Source of the DNA: Candidatus Nitrosopumilus sp.
GTDB lineage: Archaea; Thermoproteota; Nitrososphaeria; Nitrososphaerales; Nitrosopumilaceae
Direction of reading: 5' to 3'
DNA: 64,000 bases
Assembly (NCBI GenBank): GCA_013215285.1
Contig: JABSRD010000001.1
Location: forward strand, 62,001 to 126,000
Below, in pieces: positions 16,808 through 25,460 of this stretch. Under the pieces are notes generated by a model, which saw only the letters and a program-made list of their open reading frames with translations, was not told the DNA's origin and searched no databases. A program made the translations under genes and the position numbers. Each line of letters opens with the position of its first letter. Position 1 is the stretch's first letter.

Positions 16808-17565
16808 TTTTTCACAAGGAATAGTTTAACCATTCCATAATCACCAGATTGTAATAATTTTGATGCAAAAGAATGAATTAATGAATTATGTTTTGGTTCT
16901 TCAAAATAAGGATAAATTACTCTTGTAATTAACCAATATGTTGAGGAATAATCAATCATTTCAGAATGGCTAAATATTTTTTTAATAAATGATTCATCTA
17001 AATGATGACTGTGCCAAACTTTTTCAATAGGTTCTAAACCAAGTTTTTTGTGAAGTGTTTGGAGTTTTTTAAAAGCTTGTATAGTTACTTCTGAAAAAAT
17101 ACCTACTGAATTTTGTTTCATGTGATCTCTAATTAAATTTAATAATTTTTTTTCATCAGTATTATTCATAATAGCCATAATAGAACGTTGGGTTATAATT
17201 ATATCAAAATTTTCTTTGGTTCTAGAAAAAAAATCTAAAAAATCACTTTGAATAAAACTACAATTCTTAATTTTGCGTTTATTAGCTTTATTGATTCCTT
17301 GTTGAGAAAAATCTACTCCTAAATAATGATATTGGGATTTTTTAAAAATTTTTGTACATATTATAGAAGCTAAATATCCTGAACCAGATCCTAATTCAAG
17401 AATTTTTAGTGGTCTTTTATTTTTCTTAATGTAAAATGAAATTTGATCAGAAATTGCTTGTATTTCTAATTTAAAAAAATTATCATCTTTTAGAATATAA
17501 TTTTTCTTTGATTTTTCATAATATTTGTCCCAAACTTTAGTTAAATTTTCTTTTGATGTCATCAA
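16804..17565 (-). CDS. SAM-dependent class I methyltransferase
   Basis: A 253-residue Rossmann-fold methyltransferase. Motif I is ILELGSGSGYLASI (about residues 54-67), followed by YLGVDFSQQGINKA and the acidic step QSDFLDFF. Its place as first gene of the epimerase operon suggests that it methylates a sugar of the surface glycan or a lipid-linked intermediate. Two adjacent Met codons make the exact start uncertain by one residue. Confidence 0.8.
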   Translation of the reverse strand: MMTSKENLTKVWDKYYEKSKKNYILKDDNFFKLEIQAISDQISFYIKKNKRPLKILELGSGSGYLASIICTKIFKKSQYHYLGVDFSQQGINKANKRKIKNCSFIQSDFLDFFSRTKENFDIIITQRSIMAIMNNTDEKKLLNLIRDHMKQNSVGIFSEVTIQAFKKLQTLHKKLGLEPIEKVWHSHHLDESFIKKIFSHSEMIDYSSTYWLITRVIYPYFEEPKHNSLIHSFASKLLQSGDYGMVKLFLVKK

Positions 17566-17655
17566 AATTGATCAGATTTTGAAATATAAGAATTTAGGGT
17601 AATTTTAGTTGTAAAGCAATTAAAATATTAAATTTCATTAGAAAAAAGAGAATGA

Positions 17656-18510
17656 ATGGAAGTAGATTTTGTAAAAAAAGGATTAGGAACCAAGATTCAT
17701 TCAACATGTACTTTTGAAGAATTAAAGAAAAAACAAGGAAGTATTTCTTTTGGGGATTATTGTAATATTTTTGAAAAATGCAGATTTTACGTATCAGAAG
17801 GATTTGAAATTGGGGATTATGGGACTATTCACAATAATTCATTAATTCAAGCTTACAAAAAATGTACAATAGGACATAATGCATGGATTGGTCAAAATTC
17901 AATTATCAATGCAACAGATGAATTGAAAATAGGGAATAATTTTGCAATAGGAACGGATTCAAAAATTTGGACTCATGCATATCGAGGAGAATTATTATTA
18001 GGATGTAAAATAGCAATTGGAATTCCTGATTATAAATCCAAATCAGGAGCAATTTCCATAGGTGATGATTTTTGGGGAATGGGTCAAATTACAATCGGTC
18101 CAGGAGTAAAAATTGGAAACAAAGTAATTGCTCTTACAAATTCATTAATTACAAATGATATTCCAGATAACACAATAGTTGGTGGAACACCAGCAAAACC
18201 CATTTCGATAGAGGGGGATTTACGAGGGTATGTAGATTTAAATGAAAAAGAAAGATTTGATTTGATGGTAAAATTTTCAAATGATTTTTCTATAATAAAT
18301 AAAAACAAAATAAAGATCGATGAAAAAAATAAAAGAATTATCTTAGGAGACAATGAAATTATCATCAACATCATAGGAAAAGAAACAGATGAAGATGCAA
18401 CATCTTATTTTGACATATTAAAAAGATCATATACAAAAAAACATAATTCTTTAGAAAGAAAATTTATGAATTTTGTTTTGGGGTATAGAGCAAGATTTAT
18501 TCCCGAATAA
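17656..18510 (+). CDS. Hexapeptide-repeat (left-handed beta-helix) acyltransferase
   Basis: The 284-residue protein has about nine I-G-x-x-x-x hexapeptide turns between residues 35 and 185 (FGDYCNIFE, IGHNAWIGQNSIIN, IGNNFAIGTDSKIW, ISIGDDFWGMGQITIGPG, IGNKVIALTNSLI), ending in the usual DNTIVGGTPAKPI cap. Such enzymes transfer acetyl groups to sugars. The extra 85-residue C-terminal tail is unusual for the maltose-acetyltransferase type. It is transcribed alone, divergent from the methyltransferase operon. Confidence 0.82.
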   Translation: MEVDFVKKGLGTKIHSTCTFEELKKKQGSISFGDYCNIFEKCRFYVSEGFEIGDYGTIHNNSLIQAYKKCTIGHNAWIGQNSIINATDELKIGNNFAIGTDSKIWTHAYRGELLLGCKIAIGIPDYKSKSGAISIGDDFWGMGQITIGPGVKIGNKVIALTNSLITNDIPDNTIVGGTPAKPISIEGDLRGYVDLNEKERFDLMVKFSNDFSIINKNKIKIDEKNKRIILGDNEIIINIIGKETDEDATSYFDILKRSYTKKHNSLERKFMNFVLGYRARFIPE

Positions 18511-18551
18511 TCTGAAACTAATTCAAAGATTTTTTTCTATGCAAATTGATT

Positions 18552-19469
18552 TTATTTTTTAATTGGTTTCGCAGGAACTCCAATAACAGTAACATTTGGA
18601 GATACATCTTTTATTACTAAAGATCCCATTCCGAGCACTGCGTTTTTTCCAATTTTTATCTGATCTCTAATAGTAACAGACATTGCAACATGAACATTAT
18701 CTCCCAATATACAACTACCAGCAATTACACTATTAGCAATAATAGAACAATTTTTTCCAATTTTTACATTATGGGCAATATGCACTAAATTATCAATTTT
18801 AGTACCACTACCGATTACTGTATTGTAAATAGTTCCTCTATCTACACAAACATTGGCTCCAATTTCAACATCATCCTCAATTTTTATTCCACCAATATGT
18901 GGAAACATTTCAATTTTTCCTTTATTGTCTCGTTCATATCCAAAACCATCAGAACCAATTACCGAATTAGAATCAATTATACAATTATTTCCAACTGATG
19001 AATTTTTATGAATATGTACATTACTTTGGATCACGGTGTTTTCACCGATTTTTACATTTTTTTCTATGTATGAATATGGGCCAATATAGACCGATTTTGG
19101 TATTTTAGATTCTATAATCGCAGTAGGATGTATTCCTTCAAAATGATCATGGGTTAGAAAATTCTTCATACATAGTATATACCAATAACGTGGATTTTCA
19201 ACAAAAACATAATTTGATTTGCCATTTTTGAGTTCAGATTTTAGACTAATATGGCAAATTATGAAAGTAGCTAAAGAATTATCAACTAATTTACCACCAT
19301 CTTTGCCCTTGGTAGAACAAAAAGATATTTCACCTTTTTTTGCTAAGTTTAATGAATTAAATTTAGACAATGGAGTAATTATTTTATTTTGTAATTGAAA
19401 ATTTTCGGTTCTCATAAATGAAATTATTTTAGATATTGTGATGGTAGAATTTTTCATAAGATTATTCAT
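18552..19469 (-). CDS. LpxD-like UDP-sugar N-acyltransferase
   Basis: A 305-residue hexapeptide-repeat protein with the full LpxD layout: an N-terminal uridine-binding-like domain (residues about 1-105), then [23 protein letters not shown], many IG-type turns, [39 protein letters not shown], and [18 protein letters not shown] with the catalytic-type histidine. LpxD acylates UDP-glucosamine in lipid A, which archaea lack, so here it more likely acylates or acetylates an amino-sugar of the surface glycan. It overlaps the deacetylase gene by eight bases, suggesting sequential deacetylation and re-acylation. Confidence 0.83.
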   Translation of the reverse strand: MNNLMKNSTITISKIISFMRTENFQLQNKIITPLSKFNSLNLAKKGEISFCSTKGKDGGKLVDNSLATFIICHISLKSELKNGKSNYVFVENPRYWYILCMKNFLTHDHFEGIHPTAIIESKIPKSVYIGPYSYIEKNVKIGENTVIQSNVHIHKNSSVGNNCIIDSNSVIGSDGFGYERDNKGKIEMFPHIGGIKIEDDVEIGANVCVDRGTIYNTVIGSGTKIDNLVHIAHNVKIGKNCSIIANSVIAGSCILGDNVHVAMSVTIRDQIKIGKNAVLGMGSLVIKDVSPNVTVIGVPAKPIKK

Positions 19470-20199
19470 TTTTTAATTTCTCAAAGTAAGATTGATGTAT
19501 TTGTTTTGTTTCATTTACTAGTGTTCTTATTGTTTCCATCTGATTTATTTCAAAATTTGATAAAATCTTCTCACGTGAATTAGGGGATTTCATCCACCAA
19601 ATTGGATGAGTCAAGATGATAAGTTTTGATTCATTATCAATATGATTACACATACAACCACTTCTCCAATTTTGAACACTATCACTAACATACTTTACAG
19701 AATTTAATATCTTAGGATCTGTGGCGTCAATAAAATTTAGATGATCATAAATAATTTTTTTAGATGTTAGGCTTACATTATGGGGAGATATAGAACAAAT
19801 TTTAGAATTAATTAGATTTTCCAATAATTCAGATTCTTTAATTACCATATCTAGAGCTTGTTCATCAGATTTTGTTGGGGATAAATCATAATGTAAACCA
19901 ATTTCATGTCCAAATTTCAAAAATTGTTTAATTTTTTCTATATTTAAATCGGATAATGCATTATAGTATTGACTTTGAAGAAGAATAAAATATGTTGAAC
20001 TAATACCGTGTTCCATTTCTAATTTTGCCAATTCTAAAGATATGTCAATTGAGAAGTCTACATCATGTCGTAGAATTATAAATCTATTATTTTTTTGTAA
20101 TTTATAAAAATCCTTAATGATTCCAATTTTATAAGATTTTTTAGCATAATCTAAGACATCAAAATAATGTTCTAAACTAAAATTACAGTTGAAATGCAT
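19462..20199 (-). CDS. Polysaccharide deacetylase-like (NodB fold) protein
   Basis: The 245-residue product has NodB-type motifs: LRHDVDFS near residue 43, giving the catalytic and metal aspartates, and GHEIGLHYD near residue 112, giving the HxxxH metal histidines. SPHNVSLT and LTHPIWW fit the later motifs. No signal peptide is seen, so it probably acts in the cytoplasm on an intermediate. It overlaps the LpxD-like gene, which implies linked activity on the same amino-sugar. Confidence 0.75.
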   Translation of the reverse strand: MHFNCNFSLEHYFDVLDYAKKSYKIGIIKDFYKLQKNNRFIILRHDVDFSIDISLELAKLEMEHGISSTYFILLQSQYYNALSDLNIEKIKQFLKFGHEIGLHYDLSPTKSDEQALDMVIKESELLENLINSKICSISPHNVSLTSKKIIYDHLNFIDATDPKILNSVKYVSDSVQNWRSGCMCNHIDNESKLIILTHPIWWMKSPNSREKILSNFEINQMETIRTLVNETKQIHQSYFEKLKNE

Positions 20200-20345
20200 T
20201 TATCTGAATTATTAACTAAACCAATTAAACTTTAGTAGTCAAATCATAATAGTTTTAATTGCACAAGGATTAATTTTAAATGAAATTAAATATTTGTAAG
20301 TTAATAATCATAATTATACTAAAATATTACAAAATGAATTAATAA

Positions 20346-21458
20346 TTAACTATTTTCAAAATTATCAATTTTTGTTTTTAAAATTTCAAAATTTTCTTTA
20401 GAAATAACAGATTTGCAAATAATTTTATATTTTCCAACAAATGCATCCATTAAATTATTTTTTTCCATCCATAAACGACCATCTTTACCATATTTGTCTC
20501 GGGTTTCATCGTCAAGAAGTAATTCCAATTTTGAACAAACTTCATCAGGAGTGTTTGCTCTCATAATAGGTGGTGCAGTATCAAATTGGGTTTCATACGC
20601 TACTTTATCAAAATTTGCAAGTAGTGGTTTTTGTGAACAAAGTACTTCTCGTCCAATGGCGCCAATTTCAGATCCAATAAACTGATCTGCTACAACATCA
20701 GCATTATGATAATAAAATTTTAGTTGTTCATAAATCAATGGGCCTTTTATGAATTTAATATTTTTTTCAATATCTAACTTTTTTATTAATTCATAAGTTT
20801 TTTTCAAATCTATTCCATGTTCAACGATGAGAAGAGTTGTTTTTGGATACTTTTTCAAAAAAATTGCAACTCCTTTGATTAGTATATCATTTCCCTTTTC
20901 TTTCCAATTCAAATTTGTTGGATGAAATATAGTAAAATTATCATTAAAATCAGTTTTTAGAGTTTTTCCAGGATTAAAAAAAGATATTTCAGGATGACAA
21001 GGAATCATGAAATAATTTTTTATTTTTAATTTTTTTATTAATAATTCTGAAGCAGGTGTTGCAATAATTACAACATTGGCCTTACGTAGAGATCTTCTCA
21101 TTAGAAATCCTTTTAATGATTTAGAAAATGCAGTTACACGTAATTCGGAACCAATTGGTTGAATAATATATGGTTTATGTGAAAAGTATGCATACAATAT
21201 CAAGCTACTATTAGCTAAAATTAAATCATAATTCTGCATTTTTTTTAATATATTTATTTTCCATAGTGATTTAGTTTTGTCATAGAAATTAATCCATTTA
21301 GGATAAATTTTATTTAAGGTAGAATCTCTTACAATAGGATCAGAGTCTACTCTAGGATTTTTTTGCATTAGTAATTCTATATTTACATTAATTTTTCTTA
21401 TATGATATACAACATTATATCCAATATTTGCAGTATTTCCAGCATAAAGAACTTTCAT
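20346..21458 (-). CDS. Glycosyltransferase, GT4-like
   Basis: A GT-B fold glycosyltransferase of 370 residues from the ATG at 21458 (MKVLYAGN). The frame upstream to 21482 adds eight unlikely residues. The N-terminal half has NTANIGYNVVYHI and QPIGSELRVTAFSKS; the C-terminal donor half has HPTNLNWKEKGNDILI, LLIVEHG, IKGPLIYEQLKFYYHNADVVADQF, and the GxxGREVL loop. It is recognisably related to the glycosyltransferase at 24301. The sugar donor is unknown. Confidence 0.82.
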   Translation of the reverse strand: MKVLYAGNTANIGYNVVYHIRKINVNIELLMQKNPRVDSDPIVRDSTLNKIYPKWINFYDKTKSLWKINILKKMQNYDLILANSSLILYAYFSHKPYIIQPIGSELRVTAFSKSLKGFLMRRSLRKANVVIIATPASELLIKKLKIKNYFMIPCHPEISFFNPGKTLKTDFNDNFTIFHPTNLNWKEKGNDILIKGVAIFLKKYPKTTLLIVEHGIDLKKTYELIKKLDIEKNIKFIKGPLIYEQLKFYYHNADVVADQFIGSEIGAIGREVLCSQKPLLANFDKVAYETQFDTAPPIMRANTPDEVCSKLELLLDDETRDKYGKDGRLWMEKNNLMDAFVGKYKIICKSVISKENFEILKTKIDNFENS

Positions 21459-21536
21459 AATCAAATAAAAATTGAAATACAATATTAGTATATGTTACCG
21501 ATTAAGACTTAATTAAATAAAATAGTAATAATATGT

Positions 21537-23033
21537 TTAATTAATTTTTTTAAAAAATTCATTAAAAATAGATTTTAGTAAAAATCTAAATTTTTTATCT
21601 ATCAAATATGTTATTCCGATATATACAGATAAACAAATCAGGAATTGAAGAATTAAAGTAGGTAAAAAATCAAAAATACTTGTATGATAAATAATGATTT
21701 TTTCTGATGTTAACCAGAATACTATCATAAATAATCCTGTACTAGTGAGATATTTTACTCCAGAGATAAATGGAAAATTAATATTTGTTATTTTTTTGAG
21801 TTTGATCCAAAGAAAAATTGCATATGGTGTTTCAATTAAAAATCCTATAAGAGCCCAGTATGTGATAATAGTTAATTCAGAATAATTCTCTCTTGTATAA
21901 AGAAAAACTATAGTCAATGTAATTAAATAAATTCCTAATTTGATATAGCGATATGTAGGAATCCAAAAAAGATTACTACCTATAAAATTTCTAAAAGTTG
22001 GCTTATCTTGTTCATCAACTTTTTCAATTCCAACTAGTGAATTTTGGAACGAATTTACAATTGCAAGAAAGAACGTTTGAAGAGCTAAAAATACTACTAC
22101 AGGCCATGCATCTTGATAAATTGGATTTAATGCATAAAGTGCAGATTTAGAAAAAATTATTGAAAATCCAGTTAAGGGTATAGCAAATAAAAGAACTAAT
22201 GAAAGATTTTCAGAAATGTGGGAATAGTTTCCTCCTGAAAGAAGTTTTGGGTGAAGTCCAAGAGTTATTTTTTCTGCATGAGATACCAATTTTCCAACAG
22301 TGCCTGCTGCAACATAAAATGCGATACCGATAATAGAAGATGAGATCAATGTGAACAATGCAATATCAAAAGTTCTAAAAAGATTAGGACCTACAGCATA
22401 AAGAGATAACCAAGAAAGTTTTATCCAATTTTTGAGATAATTAATTTGAAATTTTGATTTTAATTTTGATCTAGCAAGAAAGAGTTGATAAATGACTTTT
22501 ATGAGATATGCTAGAAACATTGCAATTATTGCTCCATCTAGGCCCAATCCTAAAAAATAAACAAAAATTAACGCTGCAGGGATTCTACTTATTTCAAAAA
22601 TTGCTAGACTTTTTGATACAACTTGAGGTTGAAATGATGTATTAATTCCTGAAAGATTAGTGCTAATCAAATATAGAGGAACTAAGATAAGTCCAAAGAT
22701 CATTGATTCTGGAATTGCATTTGAATTTTCAGAAAATAAAATCACAGTTGCAATGTAAATTGGGATAATTCCTAAAGATAAAGACAAGTTTGAGATAAAT
22801 GATGTACTTCCAGAATCATTTCCTCTAGACATTTCTCTAATCGTCCAATAATTTATGAAAGAACCAGATACAATCATGTAACCAATAATTATGTTTATGA
22901 GAGACCAAGTACCAAATTCTTCAGCAGTTAATGTTCTTGCTACAATTAATGAGAATGCAAGTCCCGTAATAATACTAGATAATCCCACTAACACATACAA
23001 TAACCCTGAATAGGTCACTCTAACATTACTCAA
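21537..23033 (-). CDS. Polysaccharide flippase, Wzx/MATE-like membrane protein
   Basis: The 498-residue protein consists of about 12-14 hydrophobic helices starting at residue 10 (YVLVGLSSIITGLAFSLIVA) with short charged loops. The N-terminal RTLTAEEFGTWSLINIIIGY is typical of lipid-linked oligosaccharide flippases of the MOP superfamily. In this cluster it probably moves the dolichol-linked glycan across the membrane before transfer by AglB. Substrate specificity cannot be read. Confidence 0.83.
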   Translation of the reverse strand: MSNVRVTYSGLLYVLVGLSSIITGLAFSLIVARTLTAEEFGTWSLINIIIGYMIVSGSFINYWTIREMSRGNDSGSTSFISNLSLSLGIIPIYIATVILFSENSNAIPESMIFGLILVPLYLISTNLSGINTSFQPQVVSKSLAIFEISRIPAALIFVYFLGLGLDGAIIAMFLAYLIKVIYQLFLARSKLKSKFQINYLKNWIKLSWLSLYAVGPNLFRTFDIALFTLISSSIIGIAFYVAAGTVGKLVSHAEKITLGLHPKLLSGGNYSHISENLSLVLLFAIPLTGFSIIFSKSALYALNPIYQDAWPVVVFLALQTFFLAIVNSFQNSLVGIEKVDEQDKPTFRNFIGSNLFWIPTYRYIKLGIYLITLTIVFLYTRENYSELTIITYWALIGFLIETPYAIFLWIKLKKITNINFPFISGVKYLTSTGLFMIVFWLTSEKIIIYHTSIFDFLPTLILQFLICLSVYIGITYLIDKKFRFLLKSIFNEFFKKIN

Positions 23034-23213
23034 TTACAATTCATCATCCTTAGAGTTTATTTAAAATAAAGATCCATTTATCATTAATTTTACTAAAAAT
23101 TGTTTATGTGTATAGAAAAAATCTTCTAGAGGAATATATTTCCCAGTATTTAATAAAAACAAGTGAACATTGTATCGATGTGTTTTTAGAGACAAAATAA
23201 ACAAGTAAAGTAA

Positions 23214-24263
23214 TTGAAAAATATTTCATTTATAGTCGGAACTAGACCCCAAATTATCAAATCTCAACCAGTCATAAAATATCTATTAAATAAAAAAATG
23301 AATGTAAATATAATACACACGGGCCAACATTTTGATTATAGACTTTCAAAAATTTTCTTTAATGATTTAGAAATTCCTAAAGTAACTAAGAATCTAAATG
23401 TAGGAAAAAATTCTGCAGTTAAACAAATTGCTGATATCATAGTAAAGTTAGAGAAATATTTTCAAAAAAATAAACCTGATTTAGTTATAATACCCGGAGA
23501 TACAACTTCTGCACTAGCAGCATCAATAGTTACATCAAAATTAAAAATTAAAAGTGCTCATTTAGAAGCAGGAGCTAGGAGCAATCAATTTTACATGGCT
23601 GAAGAAATCAATAGGCGAATGATTGATCATTCATCAAATTTTCTATTAGCCCCAACAAAAAATTGTTTGAATAATTTAAGAAATGAACATGTATTTGGTG
23701 AATCATATTTTGTAGGAGATACTATGTTTGACTTATTTTTAGATTGGAAGAAGAAAAATAAGTTACAAAAATACAATAATACAGCAAATCAAATCTTCAT
23801 GACCATACATAGAGCAGAAAATATAGATAATAAAATGAATTTAAAACAAATTTGTTTATTTATTAATAAATTGTCAAAAAAATTTCAAATTACATTTCCT
23901 ATGCATCCACATACACAAAATCAAATTAAAAAATATAATTTTAAAATTAATGCTAATATTATTTCACCATTAAAATATACTGATTTAATGAAAAAAATTA
24001 ATGATTCAAATTTAGTAATTACAGATTCAGGAGGACTACAAAAGGAAGCATATTGGATGCAAAAGCCATGTATTACAATTAGAGAAAGTACAGAATGGTT
24101 AGAAACAATTTCAGAAAAAGCAAATTATCTTATGTCTATAAATAAACCATTTTCATTAAAAAGAATAAAAAAAATTGCATCATTAAAAGTTAAAACCAAA
24201 AAAAGTTTATTTGGTTCAGGTAAAGCTTCAAGTAATATTTACAATATAATAAAAAAAATATAG
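23214..24263 (+). CDS. wecB: UDP-N-acetylglucosamine 2-epimerase
   Basis: It interconverts UDP-GlcNAc and UDP-ManNAc, feeding ManNAc or its uronate into a glycan. The 349-residue product has GTRPQIIKSQPVI, HTGQHFDYRLS, IIPGDTTSALAAS, HLEAGARSN followed by EEINRRMIDH, THIRAEN-type IHRAENID, and TDSGGLQKEAY near residue 270. These are the known substrate and catalytic regions. The start is a TTG at 23214. A 180-base divergent promoter region separates it from the flippase. Confidence 0.88.
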   Translation: MKNISFIVGTRPQIIKSQPVIKYLLNKKMNVNIIHTGQHFDYRLSKIFFNDLEIPKVTKNLNVGKNSAVKQIADIIVKLEKYFQKNKPDLVIIPGDTTSALAASIVTSKLKIKSAHLEAGARSNQFYMAEEINRRMIDHSSNFLLAPTKNCLNNLRNEHVFGESYFVGDTMFDLFLDWKKKNKLQKYNNTANQIFMTIHRAENIDNKMNLKQICLFINKLSKKFQITFPMHPHTQNQIKKYNFKINANIISPLKYTDLMKKINDSNLVITDSGGLQKEAYWMQKPCITIRESTEWLETISEKANYLMSINKPFSLKRIKKIASLKVKTKKSLFGSGKASSNIYNIIKKI

Positions 24264-24300
24264 ATAATCGTGAAACAAATAATATTTAAAACAATGTTAA

Positions 24301-25383
24301 GTGATATTATTATTGCAAATTTTACAAATAGGTAATGCTAATTTTGGCTATGTTATGGCCAAAGAATTGAGAAAAAAAGGAATAGAATCAGATTTGTTAA
24401 TCTCAAAACAAATTATTTCTGGTCGTGATGCATCTATTAATGATCCTCGTTCTCATGATAATGAAATTGATTCATATCCAGAATGGGTTCATTTTGCACC
24501 AATAAACAATAGAACAAAATTTTTTGAAATTACAAAAATTATGAAGAAATATGATATTATTCATGCATATAATGCAACTCCAATTCATGCCATGTTTTCA
24601 AAAATTCCTTATATTGCACAATCAGGAGGAGATGATCTTAGAATCAAAGCATTTGAAAAATCAATCACCGGGTATTTACTAAAAAGATCATACAAAAAAG
24701 CTGATCAGTTTGTTTACGTATGGCCAATTCATAAACCACTAGTCGAAAAATTAGGAATAAAAAATCCATTGTATCTACCACGCATATGGGAACCACAAAA
24801 TTTTAAGAAAAATAAACAAGACTTTCCAGAACAAAACAAACTTACAATTTTTTTACCTACTGCCGAAATTTGGGAAACAAAGGGTAATGATAAATTTCTT
24901 CAAGCATTCGTTAAACTTTGTAAGGAAAAATACAATATCAAATTATTTTTTGTTGACTGGGGACCAGATTCTGAAAAAGCAAAAGAATTATTGAATATTC
25001 CAAGTGTGAAAGATAAAGTAGAGATTATTCAAGGTCCAATATCTCGTGAAAAAATGTCAGAGTATATGGGAAGATCAGACTTGTTAATTGATCAATTCAA
25101 TTCAGGCTCATTTACAAGAATGGCAATTGAAGCATTCAAGTTTGGAATTCCAATTATGATAAATATTGATGAAGATATACACAAGGAATTACATGGGGAA
25201 TCACCTCCAGTAGTTAATGTAAAAACAAGTGATGAAATTTATAAAGAATTAAAAGATCTTATAAATTCAAAAGATAAATTACAAAGAATTTCGAATGATG
25301 CTAAAATATGGTATGAAAAACATTATCAATTAGAAAAAACTCTTGTAAAATATATTGAAATTTATAAAAGAATTTTAAAATAA
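24301..25383 (+). CDS. Glycosyltransferase, GT4-like
   Basis: A 360-residue GT-B glycosyltransferase starting at GTG 24301, 37 bases after wecB. N-terminal GNANFGYVMAKELRKKG and AQSGGDDLRIKAFEKSITGYLLKRS parallel the same positions in the glycosyltransferase at 20346. The donor half has LPTAEIWETKGNDKFL, IIQGPISREKMSEYMGRSDLLIDQF and MAIEAFKFGIPIMI. The two genes are probably old paralogues adding different sugars of one glycan. Confidence 0.82.
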   Translation: MILLLQILQIGNANFGYVMAKELRKKGIESDLLISKQIISGRDASINDPRSHDNEIDSYPEWVHFAPINNRTKFFEITKIMKKYDIIHAYNATPIHAMFSKIPYIAQSGGDDLRIKAFEKSITGYLLKRSYKKADQFVYVWPIHKPLVEKLGIKNPLYLPRIWEPQNFKKNKQDFPEQNKLTIFLPTAEIWETKGNDKFLQAFVKLCKEKYNIKLFFVDWGPDSEKAKELLNIPSVKDKVEIIQGPISREKMSEYMGRSDLLIDQFNSGSFTRMAIEAFKFGIPIMINIDEDIHKELHGESPPVVNVKTSDEIYKELKDLINSKDKLQRISNDAKIWYEKHYQLEKTLVKYIEIYKRILK

Positions 25384-25460
25384 AAAAACGATGTAAAATA
25401 TATCATAAAATATTTAATTTTTTACATTATACAAATTTGGTTTTTTAATTAAAGTAATAA

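Noticed and set aside
23034-23213. Box-C-like GGATGATGA on the reverse strand near 23045 as a second C/D sRNA
   Set aside because: No matching D box or closing stem was found within the usual distance.
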